The notes below the pieces were generated by a model, which saw only the letters and a list, made by a program, of their open reading frames with translations, was not told the DNA's origin and did no database searches. This document shows positions 34,936 to 42,296 of a stretch of 64,000 bases of DNA, piece by piece (position 1 is the first letter of the stretch; every line of letters begins with the position of its first letter). The stretch is from Iodobacter sp025352645 (lineage in GTDB: Bacteria > Pseudomonadota > Gammaproteobacteria > Burkholderiales > Chitinibacteraceae). The stretch spans positions 62,001 to 126,000 of the forward strand of contig NZ_JAWQUO010000014.1 in assembly GCF_033446605.1 (NCBI RefSeq). The letters are read 5' to 3'. The translations under genes were made by a program, and so were the position numbers.

Positions 34936-35307
34936 ATGGCCGGACTTAGCGCAACAACCCCGCAACCCAGCGAAATTAAACTGCATCAAGCCTCTAAAAT
35001 ACTAGAGATTCACTTTGATGATGGCTGTCATTTTGATTTATCTTGCGAATACCTAAGGGTGTTTAGCCCCTCTGCCGAAGTGCGCGGCCACGGCGCTGGG
35101 CCCGGCACGCTACAAGTAGGTAAGCAAGGCGTCAATATTATCGATATCGCCCCCGTGGGCAACTACGCAGTAAAATTGGTATTTGATGATGGCCATGATT
35201 CAGGGCTGTATTCTTGGGACCACCTCTATGAGCTGGGCCGTAATAAGGAAGCCAACTGGCAAGATTATCTAGCGCGTTTAGAGTTGGCAGGGGCTGCGCG
35301 GGCTTAA
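34936..35307 (+). CDS. DUF971 (GBBH-like N-terminal domain) protein
   Basis: The 123-residue product is a DUF971 protein, a small domain related to the N-terminal part of gamma-butyrobetaine hydroxylase. Typical segments are LEIHFDDGCHFDLSCEYLRVFSPSAEVRGHG, VGNYAVKLVFDDGHDSGLYSW and YLYELG-like YELGRN. It is regularly encoded just upstream of ubiE in betaproteobacteria, as here (45 bp gap), which suggests a link to quinone synthesis or iron-sulfur work that has not been proven. No strong ribosome-binding site is visible. Confidence 0.9.
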   Translation: MAGLSATTPQPSEIKLHQASKILEIHFDDGCHFDLSCEYLRVFSPSAEVRGHGAGPGTLQVGKQGVNIIDIAPVGNYAVKLVFDDGHDSGLYSWDHLYELGRNKEANWQDYLARLELAGAARA

Positions 35308-35352
35308 TTGTCAGCCATAAAGTTAAAGAACAAATATTGTGAGAGTTTAAAA

Positions 35353-36090
35353 ATGACTGATCCAAGTACCCATTTTGGTTTTAAAACGGTGAATGAGTCC
35401 GAAAAAGCGCAAAAAGTCGCTGAAGTTTTTCATTCGGTGGCTAAAAAATACGATGTGATGAATGACTTAATGTCAGGTGGTTTACACCGCATCTGGAAAT
35501 TTTTTACCATTGAAACCAGTGGTGTGAAAGCCGGCGATAAGGTGCTGGATATTGCCGGTGGTACGGGTGATTTATCCAAAGCTTTTGCAAAAAAAGTGGG
35601 CAAAACCGGCCAAGTATGGCTAACCGATATTAATAGCTCGATGCTGGGTGTAGGGCGTGATCGGCTATTGGATCAGGGCTATGCATTGCCGGTGGCGCAG
35701 TGCGATGCAGAGAAACTACCGTTTCCAGATAACTACTTTGACTGTGTTTCGGTGGCCTTTGGCCTGAGAAATATGACGCACAAAGATGTGGCGCTGGCCG
35801 AAATGTGCCGCGTCTTAAAGCCAGGCGGGCGCTTATTGGTGCTGGAGTTCTCTAAAGTTTGGGCTCCTTTAAAACCTGCTTACGATATTTACTCGTTTAA
35901 GTTATTGCCATTTATGGGCAAGCTGGTGGCTAATGATGCAGATTCTTACCAGTATCTGGCGGAATCGATCCGCATGCACCCAGATCAAGAAACCTTAAAG
36001 CAAATGATGAAAGACGCTGGTTTTGGCCGCGTTGATTTTCATAATATGACCGGTGGTGTGGTTGCCCTGCATAAAGGGATAAAAATCTGA
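35353..36090 (+). CDS. ubiE: Ubiquinone/menaquinone C-methyltransferase UbiE
   Basis: UbiE carries out the C-methylation step in ubiquinone (and menaquinone) synthesis with SAM. From the ATG at 35353 the product has 245 residues, with FHSVAKKYDVMNDLMSGGLHR, SAM motif VLDIAGGTGDLSKAFA, and CVSVAFGLRNM with LKPGGRLLVLEFSK further on. The start is set by GAGAG upstream and by the fit to the family N-terminus. The stop overlaps the start of ubiJ by one base (TGATG), so the two are translationally coupled. Confidence 0.97.
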   Translation: MTDPSTHFGFKTVNESEKAQKVAEVFHSVAKKYDVMNDLMSGGLHRIWKFFTIETSGVKAGDKVLDIAGGTGDLSKAFAKKVGKTGQVWLTDINSSMLGVGRDRLLDQGYALPVAQCDAEKLPFPDNYFDCVSVAFGLRNMTHKDVALAEMCRVLKPGGRLLVLEFSKVWAPLKPAYDIYSFKLLPFMGKLVANDADSYQYLAESIRMHPDQETLKQMMKDAGFGRVDFHNMTGGVVALHKGIKI

Positions 36091-36641
36091 TGTTACTGGC
36101 TGCCGTACTTAATCGCCTGTTGGTAGAGGACGCGGCAGCGAAGGCTGAGCTTGCGCAATTCGCTGGCCGTAGCATCAAGATTTCCCTGCCGCTGGTGAGC
36201 GAAACCTTGGTGCTGATGAATGATGGCCGCTTGGCTGAAAGCAAGGCCGAAGCAGAAGCTACGCTCGATTTACCTATCAGCTTTTTTACTCACCGCATGC
36301 AGGATAAAACCGCAGCCGCCCGCCATGTGCGCTTGAGTGGCGACGGCGAGCTAGGCAGCCGCATCGGCCATGTGCTGAGCGGCCTGCGCTGGGATGCTGC
36401 TGAGGAATTATCCAAGCTGATTGGCGATGTGGCGACGCAAAGACTGGTCAGCATTGCAGGCAAAGTGGGCGGGATTCCTGGTGCTATGGGCTCAAAAATG
36501 GTGGCCAATTTGGCCGAATACTTGCGCGACGAGGCCCCACTGTTGGCGCATAAGCGCGATGTGAACCAGTTTTGTAATGATGTGGATGAATTGCGTGATG
36601 CGCTGGCAAGGCTGGAAAAGCGAGTTTCCCAATTAATATAA
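36090..36641 (+). CDS. ubiJ: Ubiquinone biosynthesis accessory factor UbiJ
   Basis: UbiJ is an SCP2-like lipid-binding protein that holds ubiquinone intermediates in the soluble Ubi complex together with UbiK. The 183-residue product has the SCP2 domain at about residues 15-110 (GRSIKISLPLVSETLVLMNDGRL, HVRLSGDGELGSRIGHVLSGLRWD) and a helical C-terminus (VNQFCNDVDELRDALARLEKRVSQL). The ubiE-ubiJ-ubiB order is conserved in proteobacteria; here a 664 bp gap separates ubiJ from ubiB. Confidence 0.93.
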   Translation: MLLAAVLNRLLVEDAAAKAELAQFAGRSIKISLPLVSETLVLMNDGRLAESKAEAEATLDLPISFFTHRMQDKTAAARHVRLSGDGELGSRIGHVLSGLRWDAAEELSKLIGDVATQRLVSIAGKVGGIPGAMGSKMVANLAEYLRDEAPLLAHKRDVNQFCNDVDELRDALARLEKRVSQLI

Positions 36642-36667
36642 GGTGGGTTGGGTTTATGACTTTTGTA

Positions 36668-36714
36668 TTTATCAGCTCAATAGTTGAATTGTAAAAATGT
36701 ATTGAGCTGATAAA
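36668..36714. terminator. Bidirectional hairpin after ubiJ
   Basis: TTTATCAGCTCAATA and TATTGAGCTGATAAA form a perfect 15 bp stem with a 17 base loop. It lies 26 bases after the ubiJ stop and eight bases after the stop of the small minus-strand peptide gene, so it may terminate both transcripts. Confidence 0.7.
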
Positions 36715-36722
36715 ACCGTCAC

Positions 36723-36806
36723 TTATATTTTGTGAATTAACGCAACGCATACAATTAAAAAAACCAGCAACATACCGAGTGCTAAAATTATTTCGATAAT
36801 TTTCAT
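36723..36806 (-). CDS. Candidate 27-residue single-span membrane peptide
   Basis: An ORF of 27 codons encodes a peptide starting MKIIEIILALGMLLVFLI and ending VALIHKI: one membrane span with a charged residue near each end. AGGGA stands nine bases before the ATG. A perfect hairpin follows the stop. The combination of ribosome-binding site, membrane-like peptide and terminator-like hairpin supports a real gene, although the length is at the limit of what sequence alone can show. The family is not recognised. Confidence 0.45.
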   Translation of the reverse strand: MKIIEIILALGMLLVFLIVCVALIHKI

Positions 36807-37305
36807 TTTTTATTATCCCTGGGTGATTTAATGAATTCCTATTCAATCACAAATACCCTAGGTTTGGAGCGCAAAAAAATCGGTAATTCATGTTTTGCAC
36901 CATTTTTTGCGCTACCAAGCGTAATTCTATATCGGTAGAAACATTGGGATTTTGCGTAGCTAAGCCTGTTTTAGCAATAGTATTGTTAATTATTTCTTTG
37001 TTTTGTCGTTGTTTCTTACACTAGAAAACATTGCAGAAAGCAAAATGACCACGCTCTCGGCATAGGGCTTAATAATCCCCTTGAAGCACGCCGAAGCGAG
37101 GAACAAGCGGGCGGGGTTTCGGCGAGGACTGTTTGAGCGAAGCGAGTTCCGCAGCCGCCGCTCGATTGTCCGCAGATGAGGAGCCTTCGTGCCTAGGTGG
37201 TTGTCGCTTGGCTTCGTTTCTTGGCGAAGCAAGAAAGGAAGGCCCCGCGGTGGCTACCGCTCCTAAATCAATGTGCCGAAGGCACTAAAATCTTAAGTTG
37301 AACCA

Positions 37306-38820
37306 ATGCGTCTTTCTCGTTTAATTAAAATTGTCCGTGTGGTTTTTGGCTATGGTCTGGATGAGTTTTTACTCGGCCATGAGCGGGTGCGTGGCTTGGG
37401 TAAGCTGATTCAATCCTTACTCTCTGGCCGAGATTTAACCGCGCCAAGGGCTGAGCGTTTGCGGCTGGCGCTGCAAGAGTTGGGGCCAATTTTTGTCAAA
37501 TTTGGTCAGGTTCTGTCTACTCGCCGCGATTTAATGCCGCTGGATGTTGCCGATGAGCTGGCGAAACTACAAGACGATGTACCACCTTTTGCTGCGGCTA
37601 CGGCAGTGGCGGTGATTGAGGCAAGCTTAGGCCGTAAATTGGCTGAACTATTTGCTGAATTTGATCACACGCCGGTGGCTAGCGCCTCGGTGGCGCAGGT
37701 GCATAAGGCACGTTTACATAATGGCCAGCAGGTGGCGGTAAAAGTCTTACGGCCTGATATCTTGCCGGTGATTGAATCTGATTTGGCGCTGATGCGCATT
37801 ATGGCGGTGCTATTAGAAAAACTCTCGGCCGACGGTAAGCGTTTGCGCCCTAGAGAAGTGGTGGCCGAGTTTGATCGCTATCTGCACGACGAGCTGGATT
37901 TAATGCGCGAGGCGGCCAATGCCAGCCAGCTGCGCCGCAATTTTTTGAATTCCAGCCAGCTCCTAGTGCCGGAAGTCTTCTACGATTTTTGTGCGCGTGA
38001 AGTGTTTGTGATGGAGTGGATGGATGGCATTCCGGTCGGGCGCATCGATGAGCTGCTGGCAGCAGGAATGGATTTAAAAAAACTGTCGCGCTTTGGGGTA
38101 GAAATCTTTTTTACCCAAGTGTTTCGCGATGGGTTTTTCCATGCCGATATGCACCCCGGCAATATCTTAGTGGCGGCGGATAATCGCTATATTGCGCTGG
38201 ATTTTGGCATTATCGGCACCTTATCAGACAGCGATAAGCAATATCTGGCGATTAATTTTTTAGCCTTCTTTAATCGTGATTACCACCGTGTTGCCACTGC
38301 GCATATTGAATCGGGCTGGGTGCCTAAAGACACACGAGTGGAAGAGTTAGAAGCGGCAGTACGCACCGTTTGCGAGCCTATTTTTAACAAGCCGCTGTCG
38401 CAAATTTCTTTTGGCCAAGTGCTGCTGCGTCTATTTGAAACCTCGCGCCGCTTTAATGTAGAAATCCAGCCGCAGCTGGTGCTGTTGCAAAAAACGCTGC
38501 TGAATATCGAAGGCTTAGGCCGTCAGCTTGATCCAGATCTAGATCTGTGGCAAACGGCTATGCCGTTTTTAGAGCGCTGGATGCACGAGCAAATTGGCTG
38601 GCGTGGCATGCTGCGTAATCTAAAAAAAGAAGCGCCGCAATGGGCCGCCTTACTGCCCATGCTGCCACGTAAATTAGGCGAGCTGCTCGATCAAAACCAT
38701 ACCGAGCTATTGATGGCAGGTTATAGCGGCCTGATGTGGGAACAAAAAAAGCGCAACTGGCTGCTGGGGGTGATTGCAGCGCTGTTGGCGGGATTATTGC
38801 TGACTTGGTGGTATAAATAG
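37306..38820 (+). CDS. ubiB: Ubiquinone biosynthesis ATPase UbiB
   Basis: UbiB is a membrane-anchored atypical kinase/ATPase (ADCK family) needed for ubiquinone synthesis. The 504-residue product has the family motif KxGQ (FVKFGQVLSTRRDLMP), the Ala-rich nucleotide loop region ASVAQVHKARL, the invariant Lys in VAVKVLRP, HADMHPGNILV and DFGIIGTLS, and two C-terminal membrane segments ending LLGVIAALLAGLLLTWWYK. It is set apart from ubiE-ubiJ by a long gap and followed by a clear terminator. Confidence 0.97.
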   Translation: MRLSRLIKIVRVVFGYGLDEFLLGHERVRGLGKLIQSLLSGRDLTAPRAERLRLALQELGPIFVKFGQVLSTRRDLMPLDVADELAKLQDDVPPFAAATAVAVIEASLGRKLAELFAEFDHTPVASASVAQVHKARLHNGQQVAVKVLRPDILPVIESDLALMRIMAVLLEKLSADGKRLRPREVVAEFDRYLHDELDLMREAANASQLRRNFLNSSQLLVPEVFYDFCAREVFVMEWMDGIPVGRIDELLAAGMDLKKLSRFGVEIFFTQVFRDGFFHADMHPGNILVAADNRYIALDFGIIGTLSDSDKQYLAINFLAFFNRDYHRVATAHIESGWVPKDTRVEELEAAVRTVCEPIFNKPLSQISFGQVLLRLFETSRRFNVEIQPQLVLLQKTLLNIEGLGRQLDPDLDLWQTAMPFLERWMHEQIGWRGMLRNLKKEAPQWAALLPMLPRKLGELLDQNHTELLMAGYSGLMWEQKKRNWLLGVIAALLAGLLLTWWYK

Positions 38821-38878
38821 CTGGCAGTAAGCTAAGTGCTATGCCGGTAAAGCCTGCTAGTTTACTACTAAAAAAATG

Positions 38879-38912
38879 GCGTTTGTCGCGGCGTAGTGAC
38901 AAACGCTTTTTT
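38879..38912 (+). terminator. Terminator of ubiB
   Basis: GCGTTTGTC-N10-GACAAACGC followed by TTTTTT at 38907-38912 is a standard intrinsic terminator. Confidence 0.9.
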
Positions 38913-39162
38913 ATACTCAGTCCCTCTAAAATACTTGTAGTTGTCATCGTTCAGCTATTCTGCTGAATATGGTTTGATTTCTTGATCTACTTTCCGCCTA
39001 GTCTTCTGATTTATATTGCCTTGGCCTCTGCACGCCTTAGTTATTTTTCAATTAGCGCGTCGCTATACTGCGAAATAAACGCTTTTTTAATAGCGTACCT
39101 TTATCAGTTTGGGCAGGTTTATTCTGCTTATCTTCATACAATGGGGAGGCTTGATACCGATT

Positions 39163-39267
39163 CTATCAACTTAAGCAATCTGCGGTTCCTAATGGGGCTG
39201 AAACCCACGAGCGATGTTGCCCCCCCCCCCCGCCCGCCCTACGGTGATATTTTTCTTAAGTTGATAG
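39163..39267. repeat. Inverted-repeat element with a 12-C tract
   Basis: Perfect 13 bp arms CTATCAACTTAAG (39163-39175) and CTTAAGTTGATAG (39255-39267) enclose a decayed copy of the GTAGGGCGGG module (GGGGCTGAAACCCACGAGC at 39195-39213, CGCCCGCCCTACG at 39231-39243). A homopolymer of 12 C occupies 39220-39231 in place of part of the inner hairpin. The layout (AT-rich outer arms, GC-rich inner repeat) is the same as in the other composite elements. Confidence 0.7.
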
Positions 39268-39473
39268 GATTTGGCTTGATATATCCTTTGTCGCGTATTT
39301 TTCTTCTTGTTTTTTGCAAATTCTATGATGAATCACTGACTACACTGCTAGTTTGATGTATGTGCCTTAGCCCTTGCTAATGGTATAAACCCACTTGCTA
39401 CTATGCTATATAATTAAATTCTTATAATTCATAAAACAATCTTTAGTAGTAATTTGCATACTTGGAGCTTTAA

Positions 39474-40265
39474 ATGAAAAAATTATTCTTAGCCGCTTTG
39501 CTTAGCACTTGTAGCATGCTGGCGCATGCTGATTTGGTGGATGCCATTAAGACCCGTGGCTCTTTGTTGGCTGGGGTGCGGGCTGATATTCCGCCGTTTG
39601 GACAAAGAAATAAAAATCAAACGGTTTCTGGTTATGACGTTGATTTTGCTGGAGCAATCGCTAAAAAGCTGGGCGTTAAATTGGTGGTGCTCAATTTGGA
39701 TCCAAGCGAGCGTATCTCTGCCGTTAAAACAGCTAAGGTCGATATTTTGGTCGCAACATTTACTAAAACGCCTGAGCGCGAGCGTGAAGTAAATTGCAGC
39801 AGTGGCTACTTTGTTGCGGCACAAAAAGTGCTGTCTAAGAAAGGGAGGTTTCCAACTCCAGAATCCTTAGTCAAGGCTAATATTGGTGTAGCGCGTGGGA
39901 CAACTGGTGCTGATTTGGTTCGCAAGCTCTACCCTAAAGCCACGGTCGTTGCCTTTGATGATATTCCTGAGGCGGTACGTTTCTTAGAAGAGGGAAAAAT
40001 TGATGCAGTAGTGGATGATGAGCCATCGCTTGCACGTAATCTAAGCCAAATGTCTAACAAGGCACAGTTTGAATTATCGAGTTATGCCAATGCCACAGAG
40101 ATTTATGCTATTGCCGCTAGGCTTGGTGAAAAGCGCTTAATGAATATCATTAATGAAACTTTGCTTGAAATGGAAAACACTGGCGAAGCAGAGCGTATTT
40201 TTAACCAATGGTTTGGGCCACAAACAGCAACGCCATTTCCCCGCACGTTTAAGATTCGTGGGTAA
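39474..40265 (+). CDS. Periplasmic amino-acid-binding protein, family 3 (paralogue 1)
   Basis: The 263-residue product is a family 3 solute-binding protein, the periplasmic part of a polar amino acid ABC uptake system. It has a Sec signal peptide (MKKLFLAALLSTCSMLAHA, cleavage after residue 19), then DLVDAIKTRGSLLAGVRADIPPFG, VSGYDVDFAGAIAKKLGVKL and the hinge segment GVARGTTGADLVRKLYP. GGAG precedes the ATG. No permease or ATPase gene is nearby. The next gene is a close paralogue of the same length, so a tandem duplication is likely. The ligand is not known. Confidence 0.93.
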   Translation: MKKLFLAALLSTCSMLAHADLVDAIKTRGSLLAGVRADIPPFGQRNKNQTVSGYDVDFAGAIAKKLGVKLVVLNLDPSERISAVKTAKVDILVATFTKTPEREREVNCSSGYFVAAQKVLSKKGRFPTPESLVKANIGVARGTTGADLVRKLYPKATVVAFDDIPEAVRFLEEGKIDAVVDDEPSLARNLSQMSNKAQFELSSYANATEIYAIAARLGEKRLMNIINETLLEMENTGEAERIFNQWFGPQTATPFPRTFKIRG

Positions 40266-40516
40266 TTTAGCAACACTTTGCCTCATTTATTATGGAGGTT
40301 GCTGAAGGAATTTTTCATATTAATGTAATAAAACGAGCGTTTAGGTAAGTGTTTTTACTTATTTTGCTACTGTTTTATATATGCACAAATTCTTACTTAG
40401 TGCAGTTGGAGATTGTCGCAGTATAGAGGTCAAGCTAAAGCGCTTTAAGATCAGATTCTTCTTATCTGATATGGCAATGATGCGATCTTGATGCATCAAT
40501 AGTCTGGAGCTTGATT

Positions 40517-41308
40517 ATGCAACGATTAATTCTGGCTGGTTTTTTGAGTGTTTGTAGCGTACTGGCCCACGCCGATTTAATTGATACGATTAAGGCTCGA
40601 GGTACCTTGGTGGCGGGGGTTTCGGCAGACGTTCCCCCGTTTGGGCAAAGAAATAAAAATCACACTGTTTCTGGCTATGACGTTGATTTTGCTGCAGCTA
40701 TTGCCAAAAAGCTGGGTGTCAAACTGGTAGTGCAGGATGTGAACCCCGCTGAGCGTATTCCCAGCGTAAAGTCAGGCAAGGTGGATGTGATTGTGGCTGC
40801 ATTCACCAAAACGCCTGAGCGTGAGCGTGAAGTGGCGTGCAGCATTGGTTATTTTGTTGCCGCGCAAAAAGCTTTAAATAAAAAGGGTAAATATCCTAAT
40901 TCAGAGTCTTTAGCTAAATTACGCATTGCGGTTTCTAGCGGCACAACGGGTGAAGAGCTTGCTAAAAAACTTTACCCTAAGGCGCATATCACTGCATTTG
41001 CTGATATTTCAAATGCGGTGCGTTCTTTAGAGCAGGGCGGTGTGGATGTGGTGATGGATGATGAGCCTACTTTAGCGGGCGCATTAAATAACATGACCAC
41101 CAAAGCACAGTATGAGATTTCTAGTTATTCTAATGCTACTGAAATTCTTTCTATTGCCGTTAAGTTAAATGAAAAGCGTTTACTTAATCTAGTTAATGAA
41201 ACATTGCTTGAAACTGAAAAAACCGGTGAGGCAGAGTTAATCTTTAACCGCTGGTTTGGCCCACAAAGTAATACACCATTCCCGCGTACATTCCGTATTC
41301 AGGGGTGA
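40517..41308 (+). CDS. Periplasmic amino-acid-binding protein, family 3 (paralogue 2)
   Basis: This is the second copy, also 263 residues, with a signal peptide (MQRLILAGFLSVCSVLAHA) and the same segments (GQRNKNHTVSGYDVDFAAAIAKKLGVKL, FTKTPEREREVACS, TGEAELIFNRWFGPQ). The ATG at 40517 has GGAG eight bases ahead, the same GGAGCTT context as paralogue 1. The two proteins agree over most of their length but differ in the region around the hinge, so ligand preference may have diverged. A terminator follows; again no ABC partner genes. Confidence 0.93.
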   Translation: MQRLILAGFLSVCSVLAHADLIDTIKARGTLVAGVSADVPPFGQRNKNHTVSGYDVDFAAAIAKKLGVKLVVQDVNPAERIPSVKSGKVDVIVAAFTKTPEREREVACSIGYFVAAQKALNKKGKYPNSESLAKLRIAVSSGTTGEELAKKLYPKAHITAFADISNAVRSLEQGGVDVVMDDEPTLAGALNNMTTKAQYEISSYSNATEILSIAVKLNEKRLLNLVNETLLETEKTGEAELIFNRWFGPQSNTPFPRTFRIQG

Positions 41309-41338
41309 TTATTTCTTAGTTTTATAGTGCTTTTATCT

Positions 41339-41378
41339 AAAGCCCACAAAGCCTTTGGCTGTGTGGGCTTTATTTTAT
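41339..41378 (+). terminator. Terminator after the binding-protein genes
   Basis: AAAGCCCACA (41339-41348) pairs with TGTGGGCTTT (41362-41371), followed by ATTTTATTT. Confidence 0.88.
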
Positions 41379-41512
41379 TTAAATAAAGTTAATCTGTGCC
41401 GATATAAAGTAAAAGATCCTCCATTATTATTGGGAAAATTACACTTAGCTGACCCATAATTACCTAGTGTAGACTGCACATTCCATTTTATTGGCCGCGT
41501 AGGATATAAAAA

Positions 41513-42235
41513 ATGATAAATCCAAATAATAAGCCGATTGGTGTGATTGATGACGAGCAAGCGCTGGATATCGTGGGTGATGCCGTGCTTAAGCTTTGGG
41601 ATGTAGTGGATGAATTGGCCCGCCTGCGCCCTGCGCATACGCCTGATTATCACGTCACTATTTTTGGCTCAGCCCGCATTCAAGAAGGCTCGGCAGCCTA
41701 TGAAGCGGTTAAACAACTTGCTAGCGAATTAGCCGCCATGGGCTGCCGTATTGTTACTGGAGGTGGCCCAGGTTTAATGCAGGCTGCTAATGAAGGCGCA
41801 CGTGATGGTGCGCCTGATCGGCCAGAGGCATCAGTGGGGATTCGGGTTGATTTAGATTTTGAACAAAATGTGAATGATTTTGTTGGCAAAGTTTATGAGC
41901 ACAAAACATTTTTTTCACGTTTACACCATTTTATTTTGCGCTCTAATGCGTTTATTGTGACATCCGGCGGTATTGGCACTTTATTAGAATTAGCCATGGT
42001 GTGGCAGTTAATTCAGGTGCGTAAATTGTATGACACGCCTTTGATTTTAGTCGGCGAAATGTGGCACGAGCAGGTAGATTGGGCTCGGCGTTATATGGTA
42101 GAAAATAATGCGGGCTTAGCTAGCGAAGTCGATATGCAAATCCCAATTGTAGTCGATACCATTGAAGATGCTGTTCAGCTGATCCGTGAGCACCACGAGA
42201 AATGGGAGCAAACGGGGTATTCTTTGAATAATTAA
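41513..42235 (+). CDS. LOG/TIGR00730 family Rossmann-fold protein
   Basis: The 240-residue product belongs to the LOG-like (TIGR00730) family, which includes cytokinin-activating and nucleotide 5'-monophosphate nucleosidases. The segment RIVTGGGPGLMQAANEGARDG is typical. The second motif, usually PGGxGTxxE, reads SGGIGTLLE, so the Pro is replaced by Ser while Gly, Thr and Glu are kept. YEHKTFFSRLHHFI also fits. The true substrate is unknown. It is a single gene between two terminators. Confidence 0.88.
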   Translation: MINPNNKPIGVIDDEQALDIVGDAVLKLWDVVDELARLRPAHTPDYHVTIFGSARIQEGSAAYEAVKQLASELAAMGCRIVTGGGPGLMQAANEGARDGAPDRPEASVGIRVDLDFEQNVNDFVGKVYEHKTFFSRLHHFILRSNAFIVTSGGIGTLLELAMVWQLIQVRKLYDTPLILVGEMWHEQVDWARRYMVENNAGLASEVDMQIPIVVDTIEDAVQLIREHHEKWEQTGYSLNN

Positions 42236-42252
42236 ATGAATGCCAAATAAAT

Positions 42253-42280
42253 AAAAGCCCCTGATGGGGCTTTTATTTTG
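42253..42280. terminator. Bidirectional terminator between LOG-like gene and mltD
   Basis: AAAAGCCCC-TGAT-GGGGCTTTT at 42253-42274 is followed by ATTTTG; it can serve both convergent genes. Confidence 0.9.
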
Positions 42281-42296
42281 CGCTATAAAGATCCGC

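Larger units (their letters stand above)
36642..37305. other. Long gap between ubiJ and ubiB
   Basis: These 664 bp contain a perfect hairpin (36668-36714), a candidate 27-residue peptide gene on the minus strand (36723-36806), a second hairpin AGCGCAAAAAA/TTTTTTGCGCT (36868-36913) and a GC-rich stretch from about 37060 to 37265 with TTTCTT-N8-AAGAAA. The GC-rich part contrasts with its AT-rich surroundings and may be a repeat remnant. A stop-free stretch on the minus strand at about 36865-37030 lacks a start codon. Confidence 0.5.
38821..39473. other. Long gap between ubiB and the first binding-protein gene
   Basis: These 653 bp hold the ubiB terminator, then a region without a convincing gene, then a repeat element with a run of 12 C (39163-39267). 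A 124-codon stop-free stretch from a TTG at 38982 has no ribosome-binding site and runs through the repeat, so it is not called. The promoter of the binding-protein gene should lie at about 39400-39450 (AT-rich, several TATAAT-like words). Confidence 0.5.

Noticed and set aside
36865..37030. Minus-strand stretch reading ...IAKTGLATQNPNVSTDIELRLVAQ... that looks like protein
   Set aside because: It is bounded by a stop upstream and has no start codon before its last third, so it is at best a fragment of a lost gene.
36990..37232. 80-codon open stretch on the minus strand in the GC-rich part of the ubiJ-ubiB gap
   Set aside because: The composition (Arg/Ser-rich) is what GC-rich non-coding DNA gives by chance; no ribosome-binding site is present.
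38982..39356. 124-codon stop-free stretch upstream of the binding-protein genes
   Set aside because: It starts at TTG without a ribosome-binding site and its middle is a repeat with a C12 tract; the translated product shows no family features.
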